A stretch of 64,000 nucleotides of DNA, taken from NCBI GenBank assembly GCA_021796215.1, contig JAJYOK010000001.1:1-64000 (forward strand), read 5' to 3'. This document shows, one piece after another, positions 1 through 8,372 of this stretch (position 1 is the first letter of the stretch; every line of letters starts with the position of its first letter). This stretch comes from Bacteroidota bacterium. GTDB taxonomy: Bacteria; Bacteroidota; Ignavibacteria; UBA10030; UBA8401. Under the pieces are notes generated by a model that saw only the letters and a list, made by a program, of their open reading frames with translations, searched no databases and was not told where the DNA came from. The translations under genes and the position numbers were made by a program.

Positions 1-3000
1 ATCAACGCCGTGTCCTTCGGCGAACCATATTCCGTTCGGATTATACATTCTGAATGTCGGAACAGTTACGCCGCCGCCGTCAATCAATCCCGGATTTCCG
101 GAAATACCGATCAGTCCTCCCCACGTCAGCATTCCAATCAATGGACCAAGTCCGGCTTCGCGGAAGAAATCCGGAAACGCATCGCCGCCTGATCCGCTCC
201 ATCCGTTGATGAGCATAACCTTCGGACCGAAATTTGCGGTGGGGGGCCACTGCCATCCTTTTCCGTCGCGCACCGCCCAGAACGCAAGAGGCTTGCGGTT
301 CAGCATTTCAATGAAGCGGTCGGGAATTTGTCCGCCGCTGTTGAACCGTTCGTCAATGATCAATCCTTGCTTGTCTATCTGCGCGGTGAACTGGCGGACG
401 AGGTCGTTCTGTCCTTCCACGCCGGTATCCTGCACGTAAATGTAGCCGATCTTTCCGTCAGTCTGCTTGTCAACTGTTTCTCTGTTCTGTTCCATCCATG
501 CAAGCTGGCGGAGCCGCGTCTCGTCGCGCAATGTTTCGACATAAATTTTCCGCGCACCGTTCATCGTCGGTTTGCTGTTCACGGTCAGCTCAACAGTTTT
601 TCCGGCAAGTCCTTCGAACGCCGCCCATGGATCTTTTGAAATATCCATCGGTGTGCCGTTCACTGCGAGAATGTAATCGCCTTCCTTTACGTTGACGCCC
701 GGCTCATCGAGCGGTGATTTTACTTCCGTGTCCCATGGCGCTCCTTTGATGATGGTCTTGATTTTGTACGCGCCGCCTGCAAGTTCCCAGTCAATTCCGA
801 GATAACCGACTGCACGCTGTTCGGGAGTTTCCGTATCGCCGCCGCCGCGGTACGTATGCGACGAGCTCAACTCGGCAATCAGTTCACCGATAATATAATT
901 GACATCCCATCGCGTCATCGCGTAATTGATCAGCGCGCCGTACTGCCTGCGCATTGCATTCCAATCAACGCCGTGCATATTCGGGTCGTAGAAGAAATCA
1001 CGCTCGAACCGCCATGCATCGCTGAAGATTTGTTTCCACTCTTCGCGCGGCACAATGGTCATTTCCATTCCGCTTGTCGGCATTTTCTTTTCCAGCTTTT
1101 GATCCGGCGCAATGTCGGTGATGAAATACGAGCCGGACTTTGCAATCATCGCTTTCTTTCCGTCGGCGGAGATCATGTAGTTGTCAATTTCGCCAGCGAC
1201 AGTTTTCTCTTCCCGCTTGTCGAGGTCGTAATAGGTCAGCGAACCTTTTTTATCGGCAGAACCGGTGCGCGGCATTTTCATATAAAGAACTTTACCGGAG
1301 ACAGCTTCGAGATTCGTATAGTTTCCCGCTTCCGGCGGAAGCATCACTTCTCTTCCCGAAATTCCGCTGAAATCTATTTTGATCTCTTTTGATTTTTCTT
1401 CCTTTTTCTCTTCATCTTTTTTCTTGTCTTTGTCGCTCTTCTTTTCTTCATCGTTCTTCACGGCGGTAGTGTCAATTTTCGGGGCAACAGGAGAAGCAAC
1501 GTCGGCGCGAAGTGTCACAGCGGCAATCCGGGTAGAATTCGGATAGATGAATGTATTATCCACGTCGCTGTAGAGCGGAGAGAAGGTATTGTTGGTCAGG
1601 TAATAAATATATTTTCCGTCGGGATCGAAACAGGGCTGGCGGCTGTCGTAATAGCCGGAAGAGACCTGATGCGTTTGATTTTCTTTCACGTCGTAAATGT
1701 AAATTCCACCGTGCCGGTTATCCATATCTTTTGCGTACGCCATCCACCGGCTGTCTGACGACCACGACACGGCGAAATTTTCTAAATCTCCTTCGTAAGC
1801 AAATTCTTCTCTGTCAACTTTTGTAGTCGTATTTTTGTCAAGATCATAAATGAAGATGTTCATTGCCTTATCAATGAACGCCATTTTTTTGCTGTCGGGC
1901 GACCAGTAAATATTGTAGCGGAATCCTGCACCGTACGACGTCAGCTTTTTCTCTTCGGTCGGATGTTCCAAATCTTTCAGCGTCAATTCATACTCGCCGG
2001 AACGGTCGCTCCAGTACGCGGCATATTTTCCGTTCGGCGACCATGCGGGATAGCGTTCTGCAACGCCGGAAGTGTTTGTGAGATCAACAACGTTTCCGTT
2101 TTCAGCGGGAACAGAAAAAATATCTCCCCGCGCTTCAAACATAGCGCGCTTGCCGTCAGGGGCGACAAAGAAGCTTGATATTCTCTTCTCGACATTTTCC
2201 GCATGAGGCATTAATGTGATCTCGTCGGTCACGACTTCAATTTTTACCTCGCGATATTTTTCTGTGGCAAGATCGAGCAAATACAATTTTCCTCCCGCTT
2301 CAAAAACAATATCACCCGGACCGATTGACGGGAAATGAATATCAAAATCGGAGAAGTTTGTGATCTGCCGCGTTTGTTTTGTGTTCAGATCATACGCCCA
2401 GATGTTCGACCGTTCGTTCTCGCCGCGGTCGGACAAAAAATAGATGGTATTGTTGTGCCACATCGGAAATTCATCGTTGGCAGGATTGTTCGTGATGTTT
2501 TCCGCCGTGCCATGTTCGAAATCATAAATCCAAATGTCCGCTGCCCAGCCGCCGCGGTACCGTTTCCACGTGCGGAATGCCTGTGACATCGGAGTGTAGG
2601 CGATTTTTTTTGCATCGGGAGAAAGGGAAGCGAACTCGCCGTACGGAAGCACAAGTTGTTCCGGCATTCCGCCTTCGACGGAAGTTTTGTAGAATTGATC
2701 GAATCGCTGCCTGCCGCTTTGCATTGACGATGCGTAGAGCACATGCTGTCCGTCGGGATACCAGTCAACCATGCGGTCGGGCATTCCGTGATGCGTCAGG
2801 CGTACCGGCATTCCGCCTTTCGATGGAATAATGTACACGTCAACGTTGCCTTCATAATTTCCGCTGAAGGCGATTCTTGATCCGTCGGGAGAAAAGTGCG
2901 GGAATGTTTCTTCACCTTTCGGCGTGGTCAATCTGTTTGCAACGCCGCCTTCTTTCGGAGCGACCCACAGATCGCCGGCATATGCAAAGACAATTTGTGT

Positions 3001-3108
3001 TTGAGAGACTGCCGGATATTGCAGCATCCGCGCATCAATTTGTGCGGCGGCATGTTCTGTAAATCCTGCAAACATGCAGAGTGCAAAGAGTACGAGAAAC
3101 TTTTTCAT
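1..3108 (-). CDS. Tricorn-like protease (S41 family), C-terminus cut by window edge
   Basis: Reads from the ATG at 3108 to the window edge, 1036 codons without a stop. The N-terminus is a signal peptide (MKKFLVLFALCMFAGF). Many WD40/PD40-like propeller blades follow (FSPDGSRIAFSGN, WSPNGKYAAYWSDRSG, WSPDSKKMAFID), then a Lys/Glu-rich linker near residue 550, a tricorn core, a PDZ domain (DEPGVNVKEGDYILAVNG) and an S41 catalytic domain. The expected tricorn residues are visible: SSSHTY (His), GWSGSGGDAFP (nucleophile Ser) and WFAEGHGVD (Glu) at the very edge, so only a short tail is missing. Family role: periplasmic or outer-membrane degradation of oligopeptides. It is a lone gene with a repeat-bearing spacer upstream. 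Identification is strong; the substrate is unknown. Confidence 0.93.
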   Translation of the reverse strand, partial: MKKFLVLFALCMFAGFTEHAAAQIDARMLQYPAVSQTQIVFAYAGDLWVAPKEGGVANRLTTPKGEETFPHFSPDGSRIAFSGNYEGNVDVYIIPSKGGMPVRLTHHGMPDRMVDWYPDGQHVLYASSMQSGRQRFDQFYKTSVEGGMPEQLVLPYGEFASLSPDAKKIAYTPMSQAFRTWKRYRGGWAADIWIYDFEHGTAENITNNPANDEFPMWHNNTIYFLSDRGENERSNIWAYDLNTKQTRQITNFSDFDIHFPSIGPGDIVFEAGGKLYLLDLATEKYREVKIEVVTDEITLMPHAENVEKRISSFFVAPDGKRAMFEARGDIFSVPAENGNVVDLTNTSGVAERYPAWSPNGKYAAYWSDRSGEYELTLKDLEHPTEEKKLTSYGAGFRYNIYWSPDSKKMAFIDKAMNIFIYDLDKNTTTKVDREEFAYEGDLENFAVSWSSDSRWMAYAKDMDNRHGGIYIYDVKENQTHQVSSGYYDSRQPCFDPDGKYIYYLTNNTFSPLYSDVDNTFIYPNSTRIAAVTLRADVASPVAPKIDTTAVKNDEEKKSDKDKKKDEEKKEEKSKEIKIDFSGISGREVMLPPEAGNYTNLEAVSGKVLYMKMPRTGSADKKGSLTYYDLDKREEKTVAGEIDNYMISADGKKAMIAKSGSYFITDIAPDQKLEKKMPTSGMEMTIVPREEWKQIFSDAWRFERDFFYDPNMHGVDWNAMRRQYGALINYAMTRWDVNYIIGELIAELSSSHTYRGGGDTETPEQRAVGYLGIDWELAGGAYKIKTIIKGAPWDTEVKSPLDEPGVNVKEGDYILAVNGTPMDISKDPWAAFEGLAGKTVELTVNSKPTMNGARKIYVETLRDETRLRQLAWMEQNRETVDKQTDGKIGYIYVQDTGVEGQNDLVRQFTAQIDKQGLIIDERFNSGGQIPDRFIEMLNRKPLAFWAVRDGKGWQWPPTANFGPKVMLINGWSGSGGDAFPDFFREAGLGPLIGMLTWGGLIGISGNPGLIDGGGVTVPTFRMYNPNGIWFAEGHGVD

Positions 3109-3187
3109 ACGGCTCCTTTCTGATTTGAAATGAAGAAAATTATCCACGAAGTTCACGAAGACACGACAAATTGGATTATTGGATTTG

Positions 3188-3252
3188 TGGATTGATAGAT
3201 GATGAACTCGAGATTTTACTGAAATCCGATTATCCAATCATCCATCAATCCA
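3188..3252. repeat. Intergenic imperfect inverted repeat, family A
   Basis: TGGATTGATAGATGA (3188-3202) pairs with TCATCCATCAATCCA (3238-3252) with one mismatch. The same word (GGATTATTGGATTGATGG) recurs near 4946, 39651 and 56534. It lies between the tricorn-like gene and the NAPRT gene. Confidence 0.7.
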
Positions 3253-3259
3253 CCTTGAA

Positions 3260-4888
3260 CTACTCCAGTTCCGCTACCGGCATTTCGCGCTGCCAAATTT
3301 CATGAATGAAATCGTACAACGATTCGCTGACGGAAACTTTATATGGCGTCGGATTCAGATAGCGCAGATGATCCTGACGGAACGATGCTATTTGTTCCAG
3401 CACAAATTGTCTTCGCTGTTCAAGCGTTGTCCCGACAAGCCGGGATGCCGCACTTTTTCCGTCCCATACACAGTGATGCAGCAGCAGTACATTTGATGGC
3501 TTAATATATGCCCGCTTCGCTTCTTCAAACGGATGGCGGCACAAAATTTTCTCGCCGACTTTCGGTGGTGCTTCGCCCACACGAATCATTAAATCTGTTA
3601 TCGGAAATCCGTGCTGGTCAATTAAGCGGTACACTTCTTTTTTTCCTGGAATGGTGGTCTTCGCTTTCTCCTGAGACAATTTAATTCTTGGCTCGCCGTT
3701 AACTTCAACAAGTTTGTACACGCCTCCTAATGCCGGCTGCGCCTGGCATGTTACCAAATGTGTCCCGATTCCGAACACATCAATTTCATGTCCCTGCTGT
3801 GTCAGCGCGTGAAGTGTCGCTTCATTGATGTTGTTGCTCGCAACAATGGAAAGATTTTCAAACGGAACGCGAAACTGATTGCTCACTTTACGGAAATGTT
3901 CGCGCGTTTGTTTCGAAAGGTAAGCGAGATCGCCGGAATCCAGCCGAACGCCGACTGGCGCATAACCGACGGTATGCAGCGCGAGTGCGACAGCAAGAAA
4001 ATTCGGAACACCGGATTTCAATGTATCATACGTGTCAACCAGCGCAAGAAAGCCTTTCGGAAACGCCTGAGCGTATGCGATGAACGCTGCAAGTTCTCCT
4101 CCGTGCGAATTTTCCGCGCTTAGTTTTTTGCGGAAATCAAGCACACTGCTGACAAATTCGGCTTTCTTTCCGTCAGGAGTTGTAATCGTGGAAGAAGCAA
4201 TTTCTTTCAGCGAGGAAAATGTTGAAACGAATGCGTGGGCAAGCGTGCCCTTCACCGGAATGCCGTATATTTTTCCGGCGAGCATGTTGCTTGTAGCATC
4301 GAATCCGCCAAGATAACTGTAACGTGATGCAGTCAAACCGCCGTCCGGTCCCTGCGCGCGCCGCAGTCCGAATTCGAGCAGGCCTTTATTTTTTCCCGCC
4401 TGCGTCCCGGAAATATTCGGGACTTCGGCGGGCAAGCCTGCAGCCAATTTCATCCGCGCCGCGTTTGTTGCGACAAGGCTCGGATAGTTGATGAGATTCA
4501 ACAATGTAGTTTCCAAAAGCTGCGCAATTCCCAGCGGACCTTCGATGCGGAGAAGCGGAATCATCGGAAAAACAATTGTTCCTTCCTTCGGCGCATAAAT
4601 TTTAATGTGTGAGCAATCAATGTGCTTTAACCAAGTGAAAAACTTTGTATCGGCGGCGGGCAGAACTGACTTCACGTAATCAATGTCATCGTCGGTGAAA
4701 TGAAATCCCTTAACGTGATTGACCACATCTTCAAGCCCTGCAAAAATTGTGAACTCGCCGCCGAATGGATTTTCACGGATGAATAGATCGAACACTGATG
4801 CATCTTCGTGGCGGCCGCTTTTCCAGTAGGCGTACGCCATGGTGAATTCATAGAGATCGTTCAGCAGCGGAGTGACAAGGTTGTTCAT
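3260..4888 (-). CDS. pncB: Nicotinate phosphoribosyltransferase
   Basis: 542 aa from the ATG at 4888 (MNNLVTPLLNDLYEFTMAY). An upstream in-frame ATG at 4909 is less likely because the family starts at the TPLLNDLYEFTMA motif. The enzyme makes nicotinate mononucleotide from nicotinate and PRPP (Preiss-Handler NAD salvage, cytoplasm). Signatures are FGLRRAQGPDGGLTASRYSY, the phosphoribosyl-binding VRLDSGDLAYLSK stretch and ASNNINEATLHALTQQGH. Length and motifs resemble the longer human-type NAPRT more than E. coli PncB. The neighbouring gene upstream on the same strand is a nicotinamidase-like hydrolase, so the two would convert nicotinamide to NaMN. Confidence 0.95.
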   Translation of the reverse strand: MNNLVTPLLNDLYEFTMAYAYWKSGRHEDASVFDLFIRENPFGGEFTIFAGLEDVVNHVKGFHFTDDDIDYVKSVLPAADTKFFTWLKHIDCSHIKIYAPKEGTIVFPMIPLLRIEGPLGIAQLLETTLLNLINYPSLVATNAARMKLAAGLPAEVPNISGTQAGKNKGLLEFGLRRAQGPDGGLTASRYSYLGGFDATSNMLAGKIYGIPVKGTLAHAFVSTFSSLKEIASSTITTPDGKKAEFVSSVLDFRKKLSAENSHGGELAAFIAYAQAFPKGFLALVDTYDTLKSGVPNFLAVALALHTVGYAPVGVRLDSGDLAYLSKQTREHFRKVSNQFRVPFENLSIVASNNINEATLHALTQQGHEIDVFGIGTHLVTCQAQPALGGVYKLVEVNGEPRIKLSQEKAKTTIPGKKEVYRLIDQHGFPITDLMIRVGEAPPKVGEKILCRHPFEEAKRAYIKPSNVLLLHHCVWDGKSAASRLVGTTLEQRRQFVLEQIASFRQDHLRYLNPTPYKVSVSESLYDFIHEIWQREMPVAELE

Positions 4889-4945
4889 AATTGCTTTACC
4901 ACCAAGCACAAAAAACTATTCTTTCCTGAAATTTAAATTACGACG

Positions 4946-5013
4946 CTGGATTATTGGATTGATGGATAAATGAAAGAGGTACTCAATCCAGTAACCGCAA
5001 ATCCAACAATCCG
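4946..5013. repeat. Intergenic repeat, family A
   Basis: Contains GGATTATTGGATTGATGGAT followed by a partly inverted copy (AATCCAG, AATCCAACAATCC). CTGGATT at 4946-4952 pairs with AATCCAG at 4985-4991. It fills most of the spacer between the two NAD-salvage genes. Confidence 0.6.
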
Positions 5014-5025
5014 TTTAGGGAGTAC

Positions 5026-6090
5026 CTACATTTCCAGCCACGACGATACCGGCTCGGTTGATTTCACAATGTGCATTCCTGCCGCGGCGAAGCGCTCGAA
5101 TGCTTCATTCGCCTGGTCGGTGAAATCGGCGCCGGTCGAAGACTCCGTTGGGGGTACAACGACCGGCGAGGTACAATCTTCGAGCAAATAAATTTTTTTT
5201 GCGAGCGTTGAGTCTTTCGCTTTGATTTCCGTGAGCAGGTCGTCAACGGTCCACGCAACGCAGTGACTTTTTGCCTGTCCTGCAACGATCACAGCATCGA
5301 AACTCAACAGCGATTCAATAAGCGCCGTGTTCTTCGCAGCAATCGGCTGATGCCGTTCATCGTCGAGCACTTCGGGACGCAGAACGGAATAATTTTCGGT
5401 CAGCGGAAGATTTCCTTTCATTTCAAATTGTGTTTGGGTCTGCCGTGCTACGGCGTGAACGAAGAGCGCTTCTTCTATAGAAGAGACGAGCGCATGTCCG
5501 ATTCCTCCGAGCATTGCGTGATAGGGCCAAATCATCAGCGTGTATTTTCCGTTTTTGCTCAGTGTCCGGCAATAATGGAGAACGAAATTGTGCAGTGCGT
5601 GCTCATCCTTTCCCGGTTGAAAATCCCTTTGGGGAATCGCATCAGCAACGGCAGGATTCACTTTCCATTTTCCGCTTTCAACATCAACGACGGAAATCAT
5701 CGTCATTGGTGCGGGATGATTTCCTTTTTCGTCTACAAAAAAAAGCGGATGGAATATTTGCATGGCGAGATGCGTGTCCATCGTTGGAATGATTTTCGTG
5801 AGGACGGGAAGATTTCGGTAAATAAATTTCGTTAGACGGACATTGTCTTCCACTGCACCATTGCCAGAGCGGCCGGCGACGAATAGTTCAAATCCCGGAA
5901 TACAAAACGTATTTTGGCAATCCACTAAAAGGAGGCAAACGCGCCGTGCATCTTCAGAAGCAGGGCGAATGTTGTTTTTGCGGGCGAACTCAATCGCATC
6001 TGCCGCCCGCGCGGCATAATCAACGCGCCATGTCGCAGGAACCAAATGTTCTTTGAACCATGAAGGAGCGTCTAACATTTTTTCTGTCAT
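5026..6090 (-). CDS. Isochorismatase-fold hydrolase, probable nicotinamidase
   Basis: 354 aa from the ATG at 6090, which has a GGGGAAAAAAG purine run before it; the in-frame ATG at 6168 lacks this and adds a non-conserved tail. The cysteine-hydrolase fold is shown by RVCLLLVDCQNTFC (catalytic Asp), the WPYHAMLGGIGHALV segment and AGQAKSHCVAWTVDD (nucleophile Cys). It is longer than classical PncA (about 210 aa) because of insertions between the Asp and Cys motifs. The adjacent NAPRT gene argues for nicotinamide deamidation to nicotinate. Other isochorismatase-family amidase activities cannot be excluded. No signal peptide. Confidence 0.82.
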   Translation of the reverse strand: MTEKMLDAPSWFKEHLVPATWRVDYAARAADAIEFARKNNIRPASEDARRVCLLLVDCQNTFCIPGFELFVAGRSGNGAVEDNVRLTKFIYRNLPVLTKIIPTMDTHLAMQIFHPLFFVDEKGNHPAPMTMISVVDVESGKWKVNPAVADAIPQRDFQPGKDEHALHNFVLHYCRTLSKNGKYTLMIWPYHAMLGGIGHALVSSIEEALFVHAVARQTQTQFEMKGNLPLTENYSVLRPEVLDDERHQPIAAKNTALIESLLSFDAVIVAGQAKSHCVAWTVDDLLTEIKAKDSTLAKKIYLLEDCTSPVVVPPTESSTGADFTDQANEAFERFAAAGMHIVKSTEPVSSWLEM

Positions 6091-6525
6091 CTTTTTTCCC
6101 CGGCACACTATTTTATGATAGAATGGACGAGCCTCTGAAATATAACAAAGAAAATTGATTGAATTCAATGGCGGGGTATTTGCCCAAAGCCCGGGTAGTG
6201 TTACTGTTTGATTTCTTCCTCACTCAAAGATATAGCTGCCCTGAGCGATACTGACGTTTCTTGCCGGGAGAGTCGAAGAGTTCTCAGCAAGATGCCGCTT
6301 ACGCTCCAAAGTTTCAGCGACGGAGCGCTGATCAGCCTTAGGCGGAATAGTTCGACGCGCCTCAGATGGGCTTGTTCACTATGACTTTGCTTTCGAAATG
6401 TAACATTACCAAAACCTGCTTGACTTTGCGAACTTCCATTCTCACATTACTGTTGCCATTTCCACAAGGACTTTTTTGTTTGCACATTCATCGGAGCATT
6501 ACGTCACAGCTATAAGGACAACGTT
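6091..6525. other. Divergent intergenic region, no gene seen
   Basis: 435 bases between the divergent starts of the nicotinamidase-like gene and the histidine kinase gene. No open frame with homology, no clear RNA gene and no strong palindrome. It must hold promoters for both directions, but I cannot place them with confidence. Confidence 0.5.
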
Positions 6526-8295
6526 ATGGCGGCACAAGTTCCCGATAACAGCAAAGCCAAAAATAGAAGAGAAGGCATAATAAAAACTGCCGTGAGCAAA
6601 AGTGCCGGCGGGATATTGATGAGAAGGCTTTTACCTGCGGCACTCCTCGTCCCGCCATTTCTGTATTGGCTTTGCCTGCAAGGGCAATACAACGGACTCT
6701 ATGGGCCGGAATTCAGAATTATTTTTTTCTCAATCTTGAACGTTGCTATTTTTTCTTTTGTCATTTGGCGAAGCGCAGTTGCAATGAACAATCTCGAAGG
6801 GGAGCGGAAAGAAACGGGGCAATCTCTTTCACGGTTAGTAGCAATTGTCGAATTCTCCGATGATGCAATTATCGGTAAAACTCTCGACGGTATTATAACA
6901 AGCTGGAACAAAGGAGCGGAAAGAATATTTCTCTATTCGGCAGATGAAATGATCGGCAAGGAGATGCGGGCGCTTTCTCCGCCGGAGCGTATGGATGAAG
7001 AAACGGAAATTCTTCGGAAGGTTTCACGCGGAGAAAACATTGATCATTTTGAAACAGTGCGGGTGCGAAAGGACGGGACGCGCATCTATGTTTCGACCAC
7101 GGTCTCGCCTATCAAAGATAGTGCTGGTGCAATTATCGGCGCTTCAAACATTACGCGGGATATCACCGGGAGGAAACAGGCTGAAGAAGATTTACGCAAA
7201 GCGGAGAACCGGTACAAGAGCACGCTCGATTCGATGATGGAAGGGAGTCAGATTATCGGTTTCGATTTCCGGTATCTCTACTTAAATGATATTGCCGCAG
7301 TGCAGGGCAGGATGAAGAAAGAAAGTTTGCTCGGACGCACAATGATGGAAGTGTACCCCGGCATAGAAAACACTGAAATGTTCGCTCATCTCGCGGCGTG
7401 CATGAAAAACCGGACTCCGCACCACATGGAAAATGAATTTGCTTTTCCTGACGGGACGAGCAATTGGTTTAAGCTCAGTATGGAGCCTGTGCCGGAAGGT
7501 GTCTTTATCCTCTCGGCGGACATTACGAAAGAAAAGCAGCTCGCTGAAGAGATCAAACAACATCGCGATCATTTGGAGGAGCTTGTTCGCGAGCGCACAA
7601 CGCAATTGGAAACTGCCAACAAAGAGCTTGAAGCGTTTTCCTATTCCGTTTCTCACGACTTGCGCGCGCCGCTCCGCCACATTGACGGCTTCGCCGATTT
7701 GTTAAACAAGCATGCAAGGGAATCGCTTGATGAACAAAGCCGCCGCTATCTCGCGATAATCTCGGAATCGGCAAAACACATGGGCGTTCTTATTGATGAG
7801 CTTTTAGTTTTTTCAAGAATGGGACGCGTAGAAATGCGCACAGTGAAACTTGCTCTTGAACCGCTGGTGAAAGAAATTATTGCAGAGATGGGTAATGATA
7901 TTCAGGGAAGAGCTGTAGAATGGGAAATTGATCCGCTGCCGGAAATTCAAGGCGACCCTTCGATGCTTCGGCTTGTGCTGCAGAATCTGATCGGCAATGC
8001 AGTGAAGTACACACGACAACGCGATAAGGCGGTTATCCATATCGGGTCGAAAAAGGAAAACAAAGAGATCGTCTTTTTTATTCAGGATAACGGCGTAGGT
8101 TTTGATATGCAATATGTTGACAAGCTGTTCGGAGTGTTTCAGCGGCTTCATCGTTCGGAAGATTTTGAGGGGACAGGCGTCGGTTTGGCAAATGTTCGCC
8201 GCATTATCGAACGGCACGGTGGCAGAACGTGGGCTGTTGGTGAAATTGATAAAGGCGCGACCTTTTATTTTTCCCTTCCCGCACTTTTGTTATAG
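6526..8295 (+). CDS. Membrane PAS-sensor histidine kinase
   Basis: 589 aa. Two hydrophobic segments lie near residues 35-50 and 63-82, followed by a PAS domain (about 100-215, FSDDAIIGKTLDGIITSWN, ending ITRDITGRKQAEE), a second PAS-like domain (about 225-345), a short coiled coil (EELVRERTTQLETANKELEA), HisKA with FSYSVSHDLRAPLRHIDG (phospho-acceptor His) and HATPase_c with LQNLIGNAVKYT (N box), QDNGVGFD (G1) and GTGVGLANVRRI (G2). All kinase boxes are intact. It is the phytochrome-type PAS kinase architecture without a chromophore domain. No response regulator is adjacent, so it is an orphan kinase. SD-like AAGGAC precedes the ATG. Signal unknown. Confidence 0.92.
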   Translation: MAAQVPDNSKAKNRREGIIKTAVSKSAGGILMRRLLPAALLVPPFLYWLCLQGQYNGLYGPEFRIIFFSILNVAIFSFVIWRSAVAMNNLEGERKETGQSLSRLVAIVEFSDDAIIGKTLDGIITSWNKGAERIFLYSADEMIGKEMRALSPPERMDEETEILRKVSRGENIDHFETVRVRKDGTRIYVSTTVSPIKDSAGAIIGASNITRDITGRKQAEEDLRKAENRYKSTLDSMMEGSQIIGFDFRYLYLNDIAAVQGRMKKESLLGRTMMEVYPGIENTEMFAHLAACMKNRTPHHMENEFAFPDGTSNWFKLSMEPVPEGVFILSADITKEKQLAEEIKQHRDHLEELVRERTTQLETANKELEAFSYSVSHDLRAPLRHIDGFADLLNKHARESLDEQSRRYLAIISESAKHMGVLIDELLVFSRMGRVEMRTVKLALEPLVKEIIAEMGNDIQGRAVEWEIDPLPEIQGDPSMLRLVLQNLIGNAVKYTRQRDKAVIHIGSKKENKEIVFFIQDNGVGFDMQYVDKLFGVFQRLHRSEDFEGTGVGLANVRRIIERHGGRTWAVGEIDKGATFYFSLPALLL

Positions 8296-8372
8296 GATGG
8301 AGCGGCGCTTCATTCTGCCGTACGCAACATTCCTGCGTACCTGCCGTATTGTTTTAAAAAAAGGAATGACAT

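Noticed and set aside
856..1392. Long plus-strand open frame (178 codons) inside the tricorn-like gene
   Set aside because: It is antisense to a clear protease reading frame with recognisable domains and has no family features.
6091..6525. A riboswitch or small RNA in the long divergent spacer
   Set aside because: No recognised riboswitch core or stable long stem could be found by eye.
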